Assembly (NCBI GenBank): GCA_027315385.1
Contig: DAHUYD010000124.1
Span: forward strand, 1-64,000
Length of the DNA stretch: 64,000 nt
Direction: 5' to 3'
Origin: Acidobacterium sp.
GTDB taxonomy: Bacteria; Acidobacteriota; Terriglobia; Terriglobales; Acidobacteriaceae
Positions within the stretch are counted from its first letter, which is position 1; every line of letters begins with the position of its first letter. Positions 1 through 8,880 of this stretch are shown one piece after another. The position numbers and the translations under genes were made by a program. The notes under the pieces are model-generated. The model saw nothing but the letters and a program-made list of their open reading frames with translations. It made no database searches and was not told the DNA's origin.

Positions 1-13
1 TGGCAGCCGTAAA

Positions 14-1234
14 ATGGGTCATCCCGCATCCGGAATGACACGCGCCCAGCCCCTTATCGTCGCCGGCCTTATGAGCGGCACCTCCGCCGACGGCGTCGAC
101 GTGGCGCTGGTGCGGATTTGCGAGCGAGCCCGGCGCACGAAAATCGAACTGCTCGCCCACCGCGCGTTTCCGTTTCCGCGCGCGCTGCGCGAGGCGGTTC
201 TCCGCGCCATGAACGCCAGTGCGATTTCCACCGCGGAACTGGCTCGCCTGAACTGGCGACTGGGCATGGCCTATGCCGAGGCAGCTCGCGCAACCGTGGA
301 TTCGACCCGCATCCAGCCGAACCTCATCGGCTGCCACGGCCAAACCCTCTTCCATCAGGGCGCGCCGGCGCTCTACGCGGGCCGCCGCTTCGCCTGCACC
401 TGGCAATTGGGCGAGCCGGCGCTGCTGGCCGCCGAAACAGGCGTCCCGGTCGTCTCGAATTTTCGTCCCGCCGATATGGCTGCGGGGGGGCAGGGCGCGC
501 CGCTGGTGCCGCTGCTGGATTACGTGCTCTACGCGCATCGACGCCGTGCGCGCATTCTGCAAAATATCGGCGGGATCGGGAACCTGACGGCGATTCCAGC
601 AGGCGCCGGTCAGGACCGGGTGATCGCCTTCGACACCGGTCCCGGGAACATGGTGATCGACGGTCTGATGCAGCAGCTTTTCGGCAAAGCATACGACCGC
701 AACGGGGGGATTGCCGCCGAGGGCAGGGTCCTGGAGCCGGTGCTGCGCGGCGCGCTGCGGGAGAAGTTCTTCCGGCAGAACCCTCCGAAATCCGCCGGGC
801 GCGAACAGTTTGGCCGCGAATACGCGGCTGCGCTGCTGGCCGCCTGCCGCAAGCTCAGCCGCAAGCTCAGCCGCAAGCCCGAAGATGCCGTTGCCACGGC
901 AACGGCGCTGACCTCGGCAAGTATTTGCGATGCCGTGGCGCGGTGGGTTCATCCGATGACCGCCGGGACTCCCATCGACTGCATCGTCTCCGGCGGAGGG
1001 GCGCGGAACGCGACGTTGCTGGCCTGGCTGCGCGAGGGTCTGGCGCCGCTGGGCTGCACGGTGGAGACGAGCGACGACTCCGGCATACCCGCGGAAGCCA
1101 AGGAAGCCGTGGCTTTCGCGCTGCTGGCCTATCGCACCTGGACCCACCAGCCCGGCAACGTGCCTTCGGCCACGGGCGCGGCGCGGCCCGTTATTCTGGG
1201 ATCAGTCACTTATGCAGGGCCTCCTTCCACCTAG
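14..1234 (+). CDS. anmK: Anhydro-N-acetylmuramic acid kinase
   Basis: This cytosolic enzyme of peptidoglycan recycling cleaves and phosphorylates 1,6-anhydro-MurNAc to MurNAc-6-phosphate using ATP. The 406-aa product has the family's N-terminal signature LMSGTSADGVDVALV (about residues 19-33), the CHGQT motif, the phosphate-binding stretch AFDTGPGNMVIDG near residue 210, the SGGGARN motif near residue 330 and the C-terminal EAKEAVAFALLAY block. Length is slightly above the usual 370-390 aa. The ATG at 14 adds a short tail before the conserved start, and an in-frame ATG at residue 8 is an alternative. The end overlaps the next gene by 23 nt. Family recognition is firm. Confidence 0.95.
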   Translation: MGHPASGMTRAQPLIVAGLMSGTSADGVDVALVRICERARRTKIELLAHRAFPFPRALREAVLRAMNASAISTAELARLNWRLGMAYAEAARATVDSTRIQPNLIGCHGQTLFHQGAPALYAGRRFACTWQLGEPALLAAETGVPVVSNFRPADMAAGGQGAPLVPLLDYVLYAHRRRARILQNIGGIGNLTAIPAGAGQDRVIAFDTGPGNMVIDGLMQQLFGKAYDRNGGIAAEGRVLEPVLRGALREKFFRQNPPKSAGREQFGREYAAALLAACRKLSRKLSRKPEDAVATATALTSASICDAVARWVHPMTAGTPIDCIVSGGGARNATLLAWLREGLAPLGCTVETSDDSGIPAEAKEAVAFALLAYRTWTHQPGNVPSATGAARPVILGSVTYAGPPST

Positions 1235-2765
1235 AGCCGGCCGCGTTTTTGCTGCGCTCTGCGCTCTGAGCTCTGTGCTCTGGTTTTCCGGCTGCGCCGC
1301 GCACAAGCCGCCGCCGGGCACCGTGACCATGCTGATCGAGAGCAGCCCCGCCAATCTCGATCCCCGCATCGGCACCGACGGACAGGCCGAGCACATCGAC
1401 GCGCTCATCTTCGATCCGCTGGTGTGGCGCGATGCGCACTTCGGCCTGCAGCCGGGGCTTGCCACGAGCTGGTCGAACCCGGACCCTCTGACGTGGATCT
1501 TTCATCTGCGCAGCGGCGTGCGCTTCTCCGACGGCCGCCCGCTCACCGCCCGCGATGTGAAGTGGACGATCGACTCGATCATGAACGGCACGGTGATCAG
1601 CGTGAAGGCAGGTTCGTATACGAGCCTCGCGGGCATCGAAACGCCGAACCCGACGACGGTGATCTTTCACCTGAAGACGCCCGATCCGTCGCTGCTGTTT
1701 AACCTCTGCGACGGCGCAATCGGGATCGTGCCTTATGGCAGCGGGCGCGATTTCTGGCGGAATCCGATTGGCAGCGGGCCGTTTGTCTTTGTCAGCCAGC
1801 AGGTGGATCGCGAGGTGACTCTGGCGCGGAATCCCAATTATCGGGGACCGAAACCCGCCATCGCGCGGATCGACTTTGAGGTAGTGCCGGACGCGACCAC
1901 GCGCGCGCTGGAACTGCAGAAGGGCTCAGCCGATGTGGAGAGCGACGCGCTGCCACCGGACATGGTGGATGCCCTGAAGCGCGATCCGCACCTGGCCGTC
2001 GACGAAGGCCCGGGCACCAACCTTTACTACATCGTCTTCAACCTGCACGATCCCATCCTGCGCGACGTGCGCGTACGGCGAGCCATCGCGATGGCAATCG
2101 ACCGCCCGCTGCTCATCCAGACCCTTTATCGGGGGCAGGCGCGCCCCGCCGAAAGCACACTGCCGCCCGAACACTGGGCCTGGACCGGCAACACGATGCA
2201 TTACCCCTTCGATGCCGCCGCGGCGAATGCCCTGCTGGCCGAGGCAGGCTACCGGCGCGGCCCGAATGGGGTGCGCTTCCACATCACGATGAAGATTTCG
2301 AACGCGGAAGAAGATGTGCGGGTGACGTCGGTAGCCATCCAGGCGATGCTGGCGCACGTGGGGATTGCGCTCGACCTGCGCAGCTATGAATTCGCAACGT
2401 TTTACGCCGATTTGACCCGCGGCGCGTTCCAGATGGCGCCATCGCGGTGGATCGGCGGCAACGCAAACCCCGACATCTTCCGCTACATCTGGACTTCGAA
2501 GGCGTTCCCGCCGCACGGCGCGAACCGCGGCTACTATTCCAACGCGGAGATGGATCGCCTGATCGCGGACGCCGCCCTGACCAGCAACAATCAGCAGAGG
2601 CTCGACGACTACGACCGCATCCAGCAGATCGCCCAGCGCGACCTGCCCGACCTGAACCTCTGGTACATGGACACTGTGATCGTGCATGATCGCCGCATTG
2701 GGAATATCCAGCTGGACCCGACCGGCACGTACGATTTTCTACGGACAGCGAAGGTAAAGAATTAG
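1212..2765 (+). CDS. ABC transporter substrate-binding lipoprotein, SBP family 5 (oligopeptide/dipeptide type)
   Basis: This is a probable periplasmic, lipid-anchored binding protein of a peptide or nickel type ABC importer. The 517-aa product starts with a positively charged n-region, a hydrophobic core and a lipobox ending LWFSGC, so lipidation at Cys28 is expected. Family-5 hallmarks follow: NLDPRIGTD, LATSW near residue 85, WIFHLRSGVRFSDGRPLTARDV near residues 95-116, and GSGPFVF. It overlaps the end of anmK by 23 nt, so it may be co-transcribed and could bind cell-wall peptides, but that substrate is inference. No permease or ATPase gene lies beside it, so its transporter partners must be elsewhere. 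Confidence 0.88.
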   Translation: MQGLLPPRAGRVFAALCALSSVLWFSGCAAHKPPPGTVTMLIESSPANLDPRIGTDGQAEHIDALIFDPLVWRDAHFGLQPGLATSWSNPDPLTWIFHLRSGVRFSDGRPLTARDVKWTIDSIMNGTVISVKAGSYTSLAGIETPNPTTVIFHLKTPDPSLLFNLCDGAIGIVPYGSGRDFWRNPIGSGPFVFVSQQVDREVTLARNPNYRGPKPAIARIDFEVVPDATTRALELQKGSADVESDALPPDMVDALKRDPHLAVDEGPGTNLYYIVFNLHDPILRDVRVRRAIAMAIDRPLLIQTLYRGQARPAESTLPPEHWAWTGNTMHYPFDAAAANALLAEAGYRRGPNGVRFHITMKISNAEEDVRVTSVAIQAMLAHVGIALDLRSYEFATFYADLTRGAFQMAPSRWIGGNANPDIFRYIWTSKAFPPHGANRGYYSNAEMDRLIADAALTSNNQQRLDDYDRIQQIAQRDLPDLNLWYMDTVIVHDRRIGNIQLDPTGTYDFLRTAKVKN

Positions 2766-2907
2766 AGTCGCGGGGCCCGGCTCCATCGAAAGGTGGATGC
2801 CAGCGGCGCCGGCGCACAGCTAGTATGCTTCTGCCGGACTCAGCGCAAAAGAGGCCGCCGGATCCGCACAGCCACAATATTATTCCGGAGAGCCGGAAGA
2901 GGCGTCG

Positions 2908-5760
2908 ATGAGACGATTTCTGATTGCTGGGGCCCTGAGCCTGGCCGGCAGCGCGATCTATCTGTTCGCGTTTCCGGGGGCGACTCTCTGGTACGAGGGC
3001 GCCGTGCTCTTCCATATAGTTGCGGGCGCGCTGTTTCTGGTGCTCGGGGCGCCGTGGATGGCGCGGCTGATGCGCGGCCGCGGCGTATGGGAGAAGATCG
3101 GCTGGGGAGTGCTGCTGCTGGGCGGAGTTCCCGGCGCGATCATCATCTATACCGGAGCGCGCCGGCCTATGTGGCCGGTTCTCTACACCCACGAAATTGT
3201 TTCTGTCCTCGGCAGCGCGGTGCTGTTGTTTGTGTGGGCCGGAGAGCCGGGGAAGCTTCGCGCACTACAGGGAACGCTCCCGCGGACCTCGGCGCGCCTG
3301 GCCTTGTGCCTGGCGCTTGCCGGAGCCATCGTGGGCGGGGCGTGGTGGGTGCGGACGGTGCCGTGGCAGCGCGCCTACGCGATTCATAATCCCTCGATCG
3401 CGCCGGGCTCGATGGATGAGGAAGGCGCGGGGCCGAAGAGCCAGTTCTTCCCGAGTTCGGCCGAGACGTCAACGGGCAAGACCGTTCCCGAGGATTACTT
3501 CGTCGACTCGGCCGCGTGCAGGCAGTGCCACGCCGACATCTATCGCGAGTGGGAAAGTTCCGCCCACCACTATTCGTCCTTCAACAATCAGTGGTACCGG
3601 CAGGCGATCGTCTACATGCAGGAGGTGGACGGAGTACAGGCATCAAAGTTCTGCGCCGGCTGCCACGACGCGGCGCTGTTTTTCCCCGGCAACTTCAACA
3701 CGCCGATCAAGAACCGCATCTTCACGCCGGCGGCGCAGGCCGGGATCGGCTGCGTGGTGTGCCACTCCATCCGGGCGGTGCGCAGCACGATGGGCAACGG
3801 CGCGTACACCATTGAATATCCGGCTCTGTTCAAGCTGGTCGACACAAAGAATCCATACCTGCGCAAGCTGATCGATTTTCTGATCGAAGAAGATCCGGAG
3901 CCGCACCGGCGCACCTTTATGAAACCGTTCATGCAGAACAATCCGGCCGAGTTCTGCTCGGCGTGCCACAAGGTGCATCTGGATGTTCCGGTGGATCATT
4001 ACCGCTGGATTCGGGGGTTCAACGATTACGACAACTGGCAGGCCAGCGGAGTCTCCGGCTTCGGGGCGCGCTCTTTCTACTACCCGCCGCACCCTGAAAA
4101 CTGCGTGGACTGCCACATGCCGCTGGTGCACTCGAACGACGCGGGAGAAGTGAACGGGTTCATCCACTCGCATCGCTTCGTCGCGGCGAATTTCGCATTG
4201 CCCTTTGTCAACAAGGACAAGAAGCAGCTCGACGACACGGAGCGCTTCCTGCAGGAGGGCAAGGTCAGCGTGGACATCTTCGCGGTATCGCCGGAGAGTG
4301 CCGGGACCGCGGTGATCCAGGGCGCGGCTGCCACGCCCATGCAGGCGGAAACGACGTTTGCGGTGGGTGAAGAGGCGGAGCGCGGGATCACGGGCATGAC
4401 CGGCGAGGTGAACGTCGCCCCAGTGACCGCACCTCTGAATCGCGTGCAGGGGACGGTGGTTCCTGGCGAAACCGCTCGCGTGGACGTAGTGGTGCGTACG
4501 CTTGGCGTCGGACATTTCTTTCCTGGCGGCACGGTCGATGCGGTGGACTGCTGGCTGGAACTGAAGGCCACCGACGATCAGGGCAAGGTTCTGTTCTGGA
4601 GCGGCATGGTTGAGGACCATGGCAAAGGGCCGGTGGATCCCGGCGCGGAATTCTACCGCGGGCTGGCCATCGACGCGCACGGCAATGCGACGGACAAGCG
4701 CAACGCGTGGGCGGACCGCGCCACCGTCTATGTGCACCTCATTCCGCCGGGAGCCGCGGACACTGTTCACTTCCGGCTGCAGATCCCGAAGAAAGCGCGC
4801 GGGCACATTCACCTGGTGGCGCGCCTGAATTACCGGAAATTCCCCTGGGTTCTCACCCAGTTTTCATTCGCGGGGAAGTTCATCAACACCAAGCCGAACG
4901 ATGTAACGCCTGCATACGACGACCGGAAGATGGTCTTCACGGCCAGCACCGCGGATGTTTCCGGCAAGATCAAGTCCATCCCCAACGTGCCCATCGTCGT
5001 GATGGGGCAATCCACCGCGGAACTGACGGTGCTGCCGGCGGGATCGCCGCAGCCCGCCGCGCAGGCAGCGACCGAGAAGGCCGACTGGCATCGGTGGAAC
5101 GATTACGGAATCGGGCTGTTTTTGCAGGGCGACCTGAAGGCGGCGGAAATGGCCTTCAACCGGGCGGCGCAATGCGATCCGGCGAATCCGGACAGTTGGG
5201 TGAACATCGGGCGTGTCCGGCTGCAGGAAGGAAACCTCGCGGGCGCAACGGTGGTGCTCGACAAAGCCCTCGAGCTCGCGCCCAATCTCGCGCGGACGCA
5301 TTACTTCCTGAGCCGCGTGCTGCGCCAGCAGGGCGATTACGCCGGAGCCATCGCGCAGCTCAGGTTCGTGATTGCGCAGTATCCGTACGACCGCGTGGTG
5401 CGCAACGATCTGGGCCGCGCGTATTTTCTTGAGAGGCGCTATGCGCCGGCGCGGGACCAGTTCCTCAGGGCCATTTCCATCGATCCGGAAGATCTGGAGG
5501 CGAACTACAACCTGATGCTCTGCTATACCGGTCTGGGCAACGACAAATTATCCGCAGCTTATGAGGAACGCTACATGCGCTTCAAGGAAGACGAGTCGGC
5601 GCAGACGCTGACCGGCCCATACCGCGAGAAGCATCCATTCGACAACCTGGAGCGCCAGCCGATTCACGAGCACGACTCGGTGCCGCTGGCCGAGGCGAAT
5701 GCGAACATCGGTCCTGATCTGAACCTGGTCCTGCCGCCCGCATCGGGGGGTGGCCGGTGA
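2908..5760 (+). CDS. Membrane-anchored pentahaem c-type cytochrome with C-terminal TPR repeats
   Basis: This 950-aa protein has three parts. Residues 1-150 form about five membrane helices, with histidines inside helices 2 and 4 (LFHIVAGALF, YTHEIVSVLG) that could ligate haem b. Residues about 195-420 carry five CXXCH haem-c sites: CRQCH 204, CAGCH 249, CVVCH 282, CSACH 350 and CVDCH 399. A beta-rich segment follows, and residues about 725-900 hold TPR repeats (e.g. PDSWVNIGRVRLQEGNLAGA). The haem part resembles cytochrome c554/c'-like multihaem proteins and implies periplasmic electron transfer. The start ATG has no strong Shine-Dalgarno. The stop overlaps the next gene (GTGA), so the two are translationally coupled. 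The electron donor and acceptor cannot be told from sequence. Confidence 0.85.
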   Translation: MRRFLIAGALSLAGSAIYLFAFPGATLWYEGAVLFHIVAGALFLVLGAPWMARLMRGRGVWEKIGWGVLLLGGVPGAIIIYTGARRPMWPVLYTHEIVSVLGSAVLLFVWAGEPGKLRALQGTLPRTSARLALCLALAGAIVGGAWWVRTVPWQRAYAIHNPSIAPGSMDEEGAGPKSQFFPSSAETSTGKTVPEDYFVDSAACRQCHADIYREWESSAHHYSSFNNQWYRQAIVYMQEVDGVQASKFCAGCHDAALFFPGNFNTPIKNRIFTPAAQAGIGCVVCHSIRAVRSTMGNGAYTIEYPALFKLVDTKNPYLRKLIDFLIEEDPEPHRRTFMKPFMQNNPAEFCSACHKVHLDVPVDHYRWIRGFNDYDNWQASGVSGFGARSFYYPPHPENCVDCHMPLVHSNDAGEVNGFIHSHRFVAANFALPFVNKDKKQLDDTERFLQEGKVSVDIFAVSPESAGTAVIQGAAATPMQAETTFAVGEEAERGITGMTGEVNVAPVTAPLNRVQGTVVPGETARVDVVVRTLGVGHFFPGGTVDAVDCWLELKATDDQGKVLFWSGMVEDHGKGPVDPGAEFYRGLAIDAHGNATDKRNAWADRATVYVHLIPPGAADTVHFRLQIPKKARGHIHLVARLNYRKFPWVLTQFSFAGKFINTKPNDVTPAYDDRKMVFTASTADVSGKIKSIPNVPIVVMGQSTAELTVLPAGSPQPAAQAATEKADWHRWNDYGIGLFLQGDLKAAEMAFNRAAQCDPANPDSWVNIGRVRLQEGNLAGATVVLDKALELAPNLARTHYFLSRVLRQQGDYAGAIAQLRFVIAQYPYDRVVRNDLGRAYFLERRYAPARDQFLRAISIDPEDLEANYNLMLCYTGLGNDKLSAAYEERYMRFKEDESAQTLTGPYREKHPFDNLERQPIHEHDSVPLAEANANIGPDLNLVLPPASGGGR

Positions 5761-7484
5761 GATTCTCGGGAGCCGCGCTCGTTCCCACCGCCGTGCTCGC
5801 GCTTGCCGGGCTCACGGTGCTGGCGGCGGTTGGCGGAACGGCTTCACGGCCGGCTGCTCCGCCGGAGCATATCCACTTCGCCGACATCACGCGGTCAGCC
5901 GGCATCCACTTCGTCCACAACAACGGCGCATTCGGCAAAAGATATCTGCCGGAGACGCTCGGGCCGGGCGTCGCCTTCATCGACTACAACAACGACGGCT
6001 GGCAGGACATCTTCTTCGTGAACGGGACGCGCTGGCCGGGGCATCCCGGCAGCGTGACCACGCCGGCGCTTTACCGCAATAATCACAACGGCACATTCAC
6101 CGATGTGACGAAGCAGGCGGGCCTGGCGATCCCCATGTACGGCGAGGGCGTGGCCGCCGGCGACTACCTGAATAACGGAAACGACGACCTCTTCGTGACG
6201 GCGTACGGCGGCAATCACCTCTTCCGCAACAACGGCAACGGCACCTTTACCGATGTGACGAAGGAAGCGGGGCTGGAAAAATCAGGCATGGCGGGTCTGA
6301 GCACCAGCGCGGCATGGGTGGACACCGACCGCGACGGACGTCTGGACCTGCTGGTGGCGAACTACGTGCAGTGGTCGCCGCAGGCGGACTTGTACTGCAC
6401 CATGGACGGCGTGCACAAGTCCTACTGCACGCCGGAGTCGTACAAAGGGGCGTCGCTGGAGCTGTGGCACAACAACGGCAACGGCACCTTTACCGACGTG
6501 ACAAAGCAGGCCGGACTCTACGATCCGAGCTCGAAGAGTCTGAGTATCGCGATTCTGGACGCCAACCAGGACGGCTGGCCCGACATCGCCGTGAGCAACG
6601 ACACGGAGCCCAATAAGCTCTACATCAACAACCGCAACGGCACGTTCACCGAGAAGGGGATTCCCGAGGGCATTGCCTACAGCGAAGACGGTGTGGCGCG
6701 CGCGGGCATGGGCATTGCCGCCGCGGACTACAACCAGTCCGGCTACCCGAGTCTCGTCATCACGAACTTTTCCAACCAGATGATCGCGCTCTATCAGAAC
6801 CAGGAGAACGGACTGTTTGTGGACCAGGCGCCCACATCCGCGATTGGTCACACCAGCCTGCTCACGCTCGGCTTCGGCTGCTTCTTCTTCGACTACGATC
6901 TCGACGGGTGGCCGGATATCTTCGTGGCCGACGGGCACCTGGATCCCACTATCGAAGCGATCCAGCGGCGCGTGAAATACGCCGAACCGCCGCACCTGTA
7001 CCACAACCTCGGCGGCAGGAATTTCGCGGACGTGGCTGCGCAGATGGGAGCGGCGTTCGATGCGCCGCGCGTGGCGCGGGGAGCGGCTTACGGGGACATC
7101 AACAACGACGGCGCGCCGGACATCGCGATCACGACGAACGGGGGGCCGGCGCAGCTTTTCGAGAATGAGGGCGGGACCAACCACGCGGTGCGCATCAGGC
7201 TGGTGGGAACGAAATCGAATCGAGACGGGATCGGATCGGTGGTGTGGGTGCAGTCGGACACCACGTCGCAGAAGCAGATGCTGACGAGCGGGTCGAGCTA
7301 TCTGTCAGCCAGCGAGCTGGTGCTGACCTTTGGACTGGGAACATCGACGCAAGCGAACGTCATCGAGGTTCACTGGCCGAGCGGCGCGGTGACGGAGCTG
7401 AAGAACGTCAGGGCAGATCAGATCCTGACCATTCGCGAAGGCTCGGGGATCATCCACGCGGAGCCGTTTGAGAAGCGGGGGTAA
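5757..7484 (+). CDS. ASPIC/UnbV (CRTAC1-like) FG-GAP repeat protein
   Basis: This 575-aa exported protein begins at a GTG that overlaps the previous stop by 4 nt. A hydrophobic N-terminus (residues about 5-30) looks like a signal peptide or anchor. Several FG-GAP/VCBS calcium-binding repeats follow, with acidic loops of the type DYNNDGWQD, DTDRDGRLD, DANQDGWPD, DYDLDGWPD and DINNDGAPD. These alternate with the phrase NNGNGTFTDVTKQAG and predict an integrin-alpha-like beta-propeller. The C-terminal part (GSSYLSASELVLTFGLG, VIEVHWPSGAVTEL) is the ASPIC/UnbV domain. Coupling to the multihaem TPR protein suggests a joint extracytoplasmic complex. The family's molecular function is not established. 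Confidence 0.9.
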   Translation: MRFSGAALVPTAVLALAGLTVLAAVGGTASRPAAPPEHIHFADITRSAGIHFVHNNGAFGKRYLPETLGPGVAFIDYNNDGWQDIFFVNGTRWPGHPGSVTTPALYRNNHNGTFTDVTKQAGLAIPMYGEGVAAGDYLNNGNDDLFVTAYGGNHLFRNNGNGTFTDVTKEAGLEKSGMAGLSTSAAWVDTDRDGRLDLLVANYVQWSPQADLYCTMDGVHKSYCTPESYKGASLELWHNNGNGTFTDVTKQAGLYDPSSKSLSIAILDANQDGWPDIAVSNDTEPNKLYINNRNGTFTEKGIPEGIAYSEDGVARAGMGIAAADYNQSGYPSLVITNFSNQMIALYQNQENGLFVDQAPTSAIGHTSLLTLGFGCFFFDYDLDGWPDIFVADGHLDPTIEAIQRRVKYAEPPHLYHNLGGRNFADVAAQMGAAFDAPRVARGAAYGDINNDGAPDIAITTNGGPAQLFENEGGTNHAVRIRLVGTKSNRDGIGSVVWVQSDTTSQKQMLTSGSSYLSASELVLTFGLGTSTQANVIEVHWPSGAVTELKNVRADQILTIREGSGIIHAEPFEKRG

Positions 7485-7493
7485 CGGCGGCGC

Positions 7494-7889
7494 TTACTTC
7501 CGGTTTTTCTCAACGGGCACGATGACCGGACGCCGCAGCGGCACCATCGCGGCGCTGGGCTCGCCGACTTTTTGCATGCGCGAGAGCATCTCGGTCCGCA
7601 CGTACTCGACGAAATCCTGCATTTGGCGGTTCATCGCCTCCATACGCCCGCGCATCTGGAGGATGATCGCGATGCCGGCGATGTTGACGCCGAGGTCGCG
7701 CGCCAGGTTCAGGATGAATTCCAGGCGCTCCAGGTCCTCGTCCGTGTAAAGGCGGGTGTTGCCCTCGGTGCGCGACGGCTTCAGCAGTCCTTCGCGCTCA
7801 TAGAGCCGCAGCGTTTGGGGATGGATATCGTACATTTCGGCCACCGCCGAGATCATGTACGCGCCTTTGGATTTGCGTTTGGTGGGCAT
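7494..7889 (-). CDS. hspR: MerR-family heat-shock repressor HspR
   Basis: This 131-aa DNA-binding protein carries a MerR-type helix-turn-helix in residues 11-60 (AVAEMYDIHPQTLRLYEREG, then LLKPSRTEGNTRLYTDEDL). A coiled-coil region follows (residues 75-105), and there is no cysteine metal site. The start MPTKRKSKGAYMISAVAE and the wing match HspR, which represses dnaK operons by binding HAIR sites, usually with DnaK as co-repressor. It is the last gene of the minus-strand run dnaK ... dnaJ ... hspR, an order seen with HspR in Actinobacteria. A HAIR-like inverted repeat lies upstream of dnaK (12333-12353), consistent with autoregulation. Confidence 0.85.
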   Translation of the reverse strand: MPTKRKSKGAYMISAVAEMYDIHPQTLRLYEREGLLKPSRTEGNTRLYTDEDLERLEFILNLARDLGVNIAGIAIILQMRGRMEAMNRQMQDFVEYVRTEMLSRMQKVGEPSAAMVPLRRPVIVPVEKNRK

Positions 7890-7910
7890 ATCCGTTGACC
7901 CTTTCTGTTC

Positions 7911-8372
7911 TCACAGAAACAGCCGGCACTCCGTTTCCTGCTCCGTGACGGGCTTGCCGATGGCGATGCGCCGCGGGAACAGGTTGCGGAGATGGCCGCC
8001 ATAAATCCGATATGGGACCGTCACCTGCATGGCGAAGCCGCCGGCAGCTTCAATCGTCATGTCGACGGCGTCGACGTAGCCTTCCGGGGAGGGCTCGGCG
8101 AGGCTGACATTCGCCCCCAGCGCGACGGCCTGGAGCTTGCCCTTGCGAGCGCGTTCGTTCACGTGGTCGGCCAGCAGCTTCCATTTTCGCGCGGGGTCCT
8201 GGGGAAGCCGAGGAATCTCGAGCACCACCCGGGCAATTTCTCCTTCCGGGCTCATGGAGAAGCCGAATGGCCCCAGCTCGCCGTAGCGCCGCAGGATAAG
8301 GCGCGCGTAGGTCATCGCCGCGTTCATGAGCTGCGTGGCCATGTGCCGGTTGCGATCGGCATCGCTGCTCAT
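7911..8372 (-). CDS. Conserved hypothetical protein in the dnaK-hspR cluster
   Basis: I do not recognise a named domain in this 153-aa soluble protein. Residues 1-45 look helical and the rest is mixed alpha/beta. Segments such as FGFSMSPEGEIARVVLEI and KWKLLADHVNERARKGKLQAVALGANVSL suggest a compact fold, and there is no signal peptide or membrane helix. Its ATG overlaps the stop of the upstream GNAT gene (ATGA at 8369-8372), so translation is coupled, and hspR follows 21 nt later. Position in the chaperone cluster hints at a stress role, but that is only context. Coding potential is supported by the overlap and by its place in the operon. Confidence 0.7.
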   Translation of the reverse strand: MSSDADRNRHMATQLMNAAMTYARLILRRYGELGPFGFSMSPEGEIARVVLEIPRLPQDPARKWKLLADHVNERARKGKLQAVALGANVSLAEPSPEGYVDAVDMTIEAAGGFAMQVTVPYRIYGGHLRNLFPRRIAIGKPVTEQETECRLFL

Positions 8373-8878
8373 TGCGCTCCCTCTCTCTCCACGCGATAGA
8401 CGCAGTGATCGTAGTCCCGCCAGAAGACCATCCGGTGGAGGGTGAGGCCGTTCTTTTCCGCAACGCGCCGAGAGGGGAGATTCTCGGGCCGGATGAGGGA
8501 GATCACGTGGCCGCAGCCCAGGGCCGCGAAGGCGTAGTCGCGCACGGCGCGCGCGGCCTCAGTGGCATAGCCGCGATTCCAGCAGTCCCTGCGCACGTGG
8601 TACCCGATCTCCACCTCGGGAGGGCCGTCGGGGTCGTGCCATACGGGGCCGCAGTCGCCAATCACTTCTCCGGTTTCCCTGAGCATCATGGCCAGCAGTC
8701 CGGTGCCGGAGGGATAGCGCTCCATCTGCTTCTCGATCCACACGTCCACTTCATCGCGAGTGAGCGCGCGCGGATACCAGCGCATCGCCTTCGGGTCGCC
8801 CCACACGTCGAACATCGCCGCCGCATCCTGGGGTATCATCTCGCGCAGCAGCAATCGGGGAGTCTCCAGCGAGAGCAT
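8369..8878 (-). CDS. GNAT-family N-acetyltransferase (RimJ/RimL-like)
   Basis: This 169-aa acetyltransferase transfers acetyl from acetyl-CoA to an amino group. The start LETPRLLLREM, the middle EIGYHVRRDCWNRGYATEAARAVRDYAFA (the acetyl-CoA loop being RDCWNRGYATEA) and the late NLPSRRVAEKNG motif are typical of the RimJ/RimL type that modifies N-termini or small molecules. I chose the ATG at 8878 because the alternative GTG at 8896 lies inside dnaJ. From 8878 the gene begins 2 nt after the dnaJ stop. It sits in the chaperone operon between dnaJ and the 153-aa protein. The substrate is unknown. Confidence 0.88.
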   Translation of the reverse strand: MLSLETPRLLLREMIPQDAAAMFDVWGDPKAMRWYPRALTRDEVDVWIEKQMERYPSGTGLLAMMLRETGEVIGDCGPVWHDPDGPPEVEIGYHVRRDCWNRGYATEAARAVRDYAFAALGCGHVISLIRPENLPSRRVAEKNGLTLHRMVFWRDYDHCVYRVEREGAQ

Positions 8879-8880
8879 GA

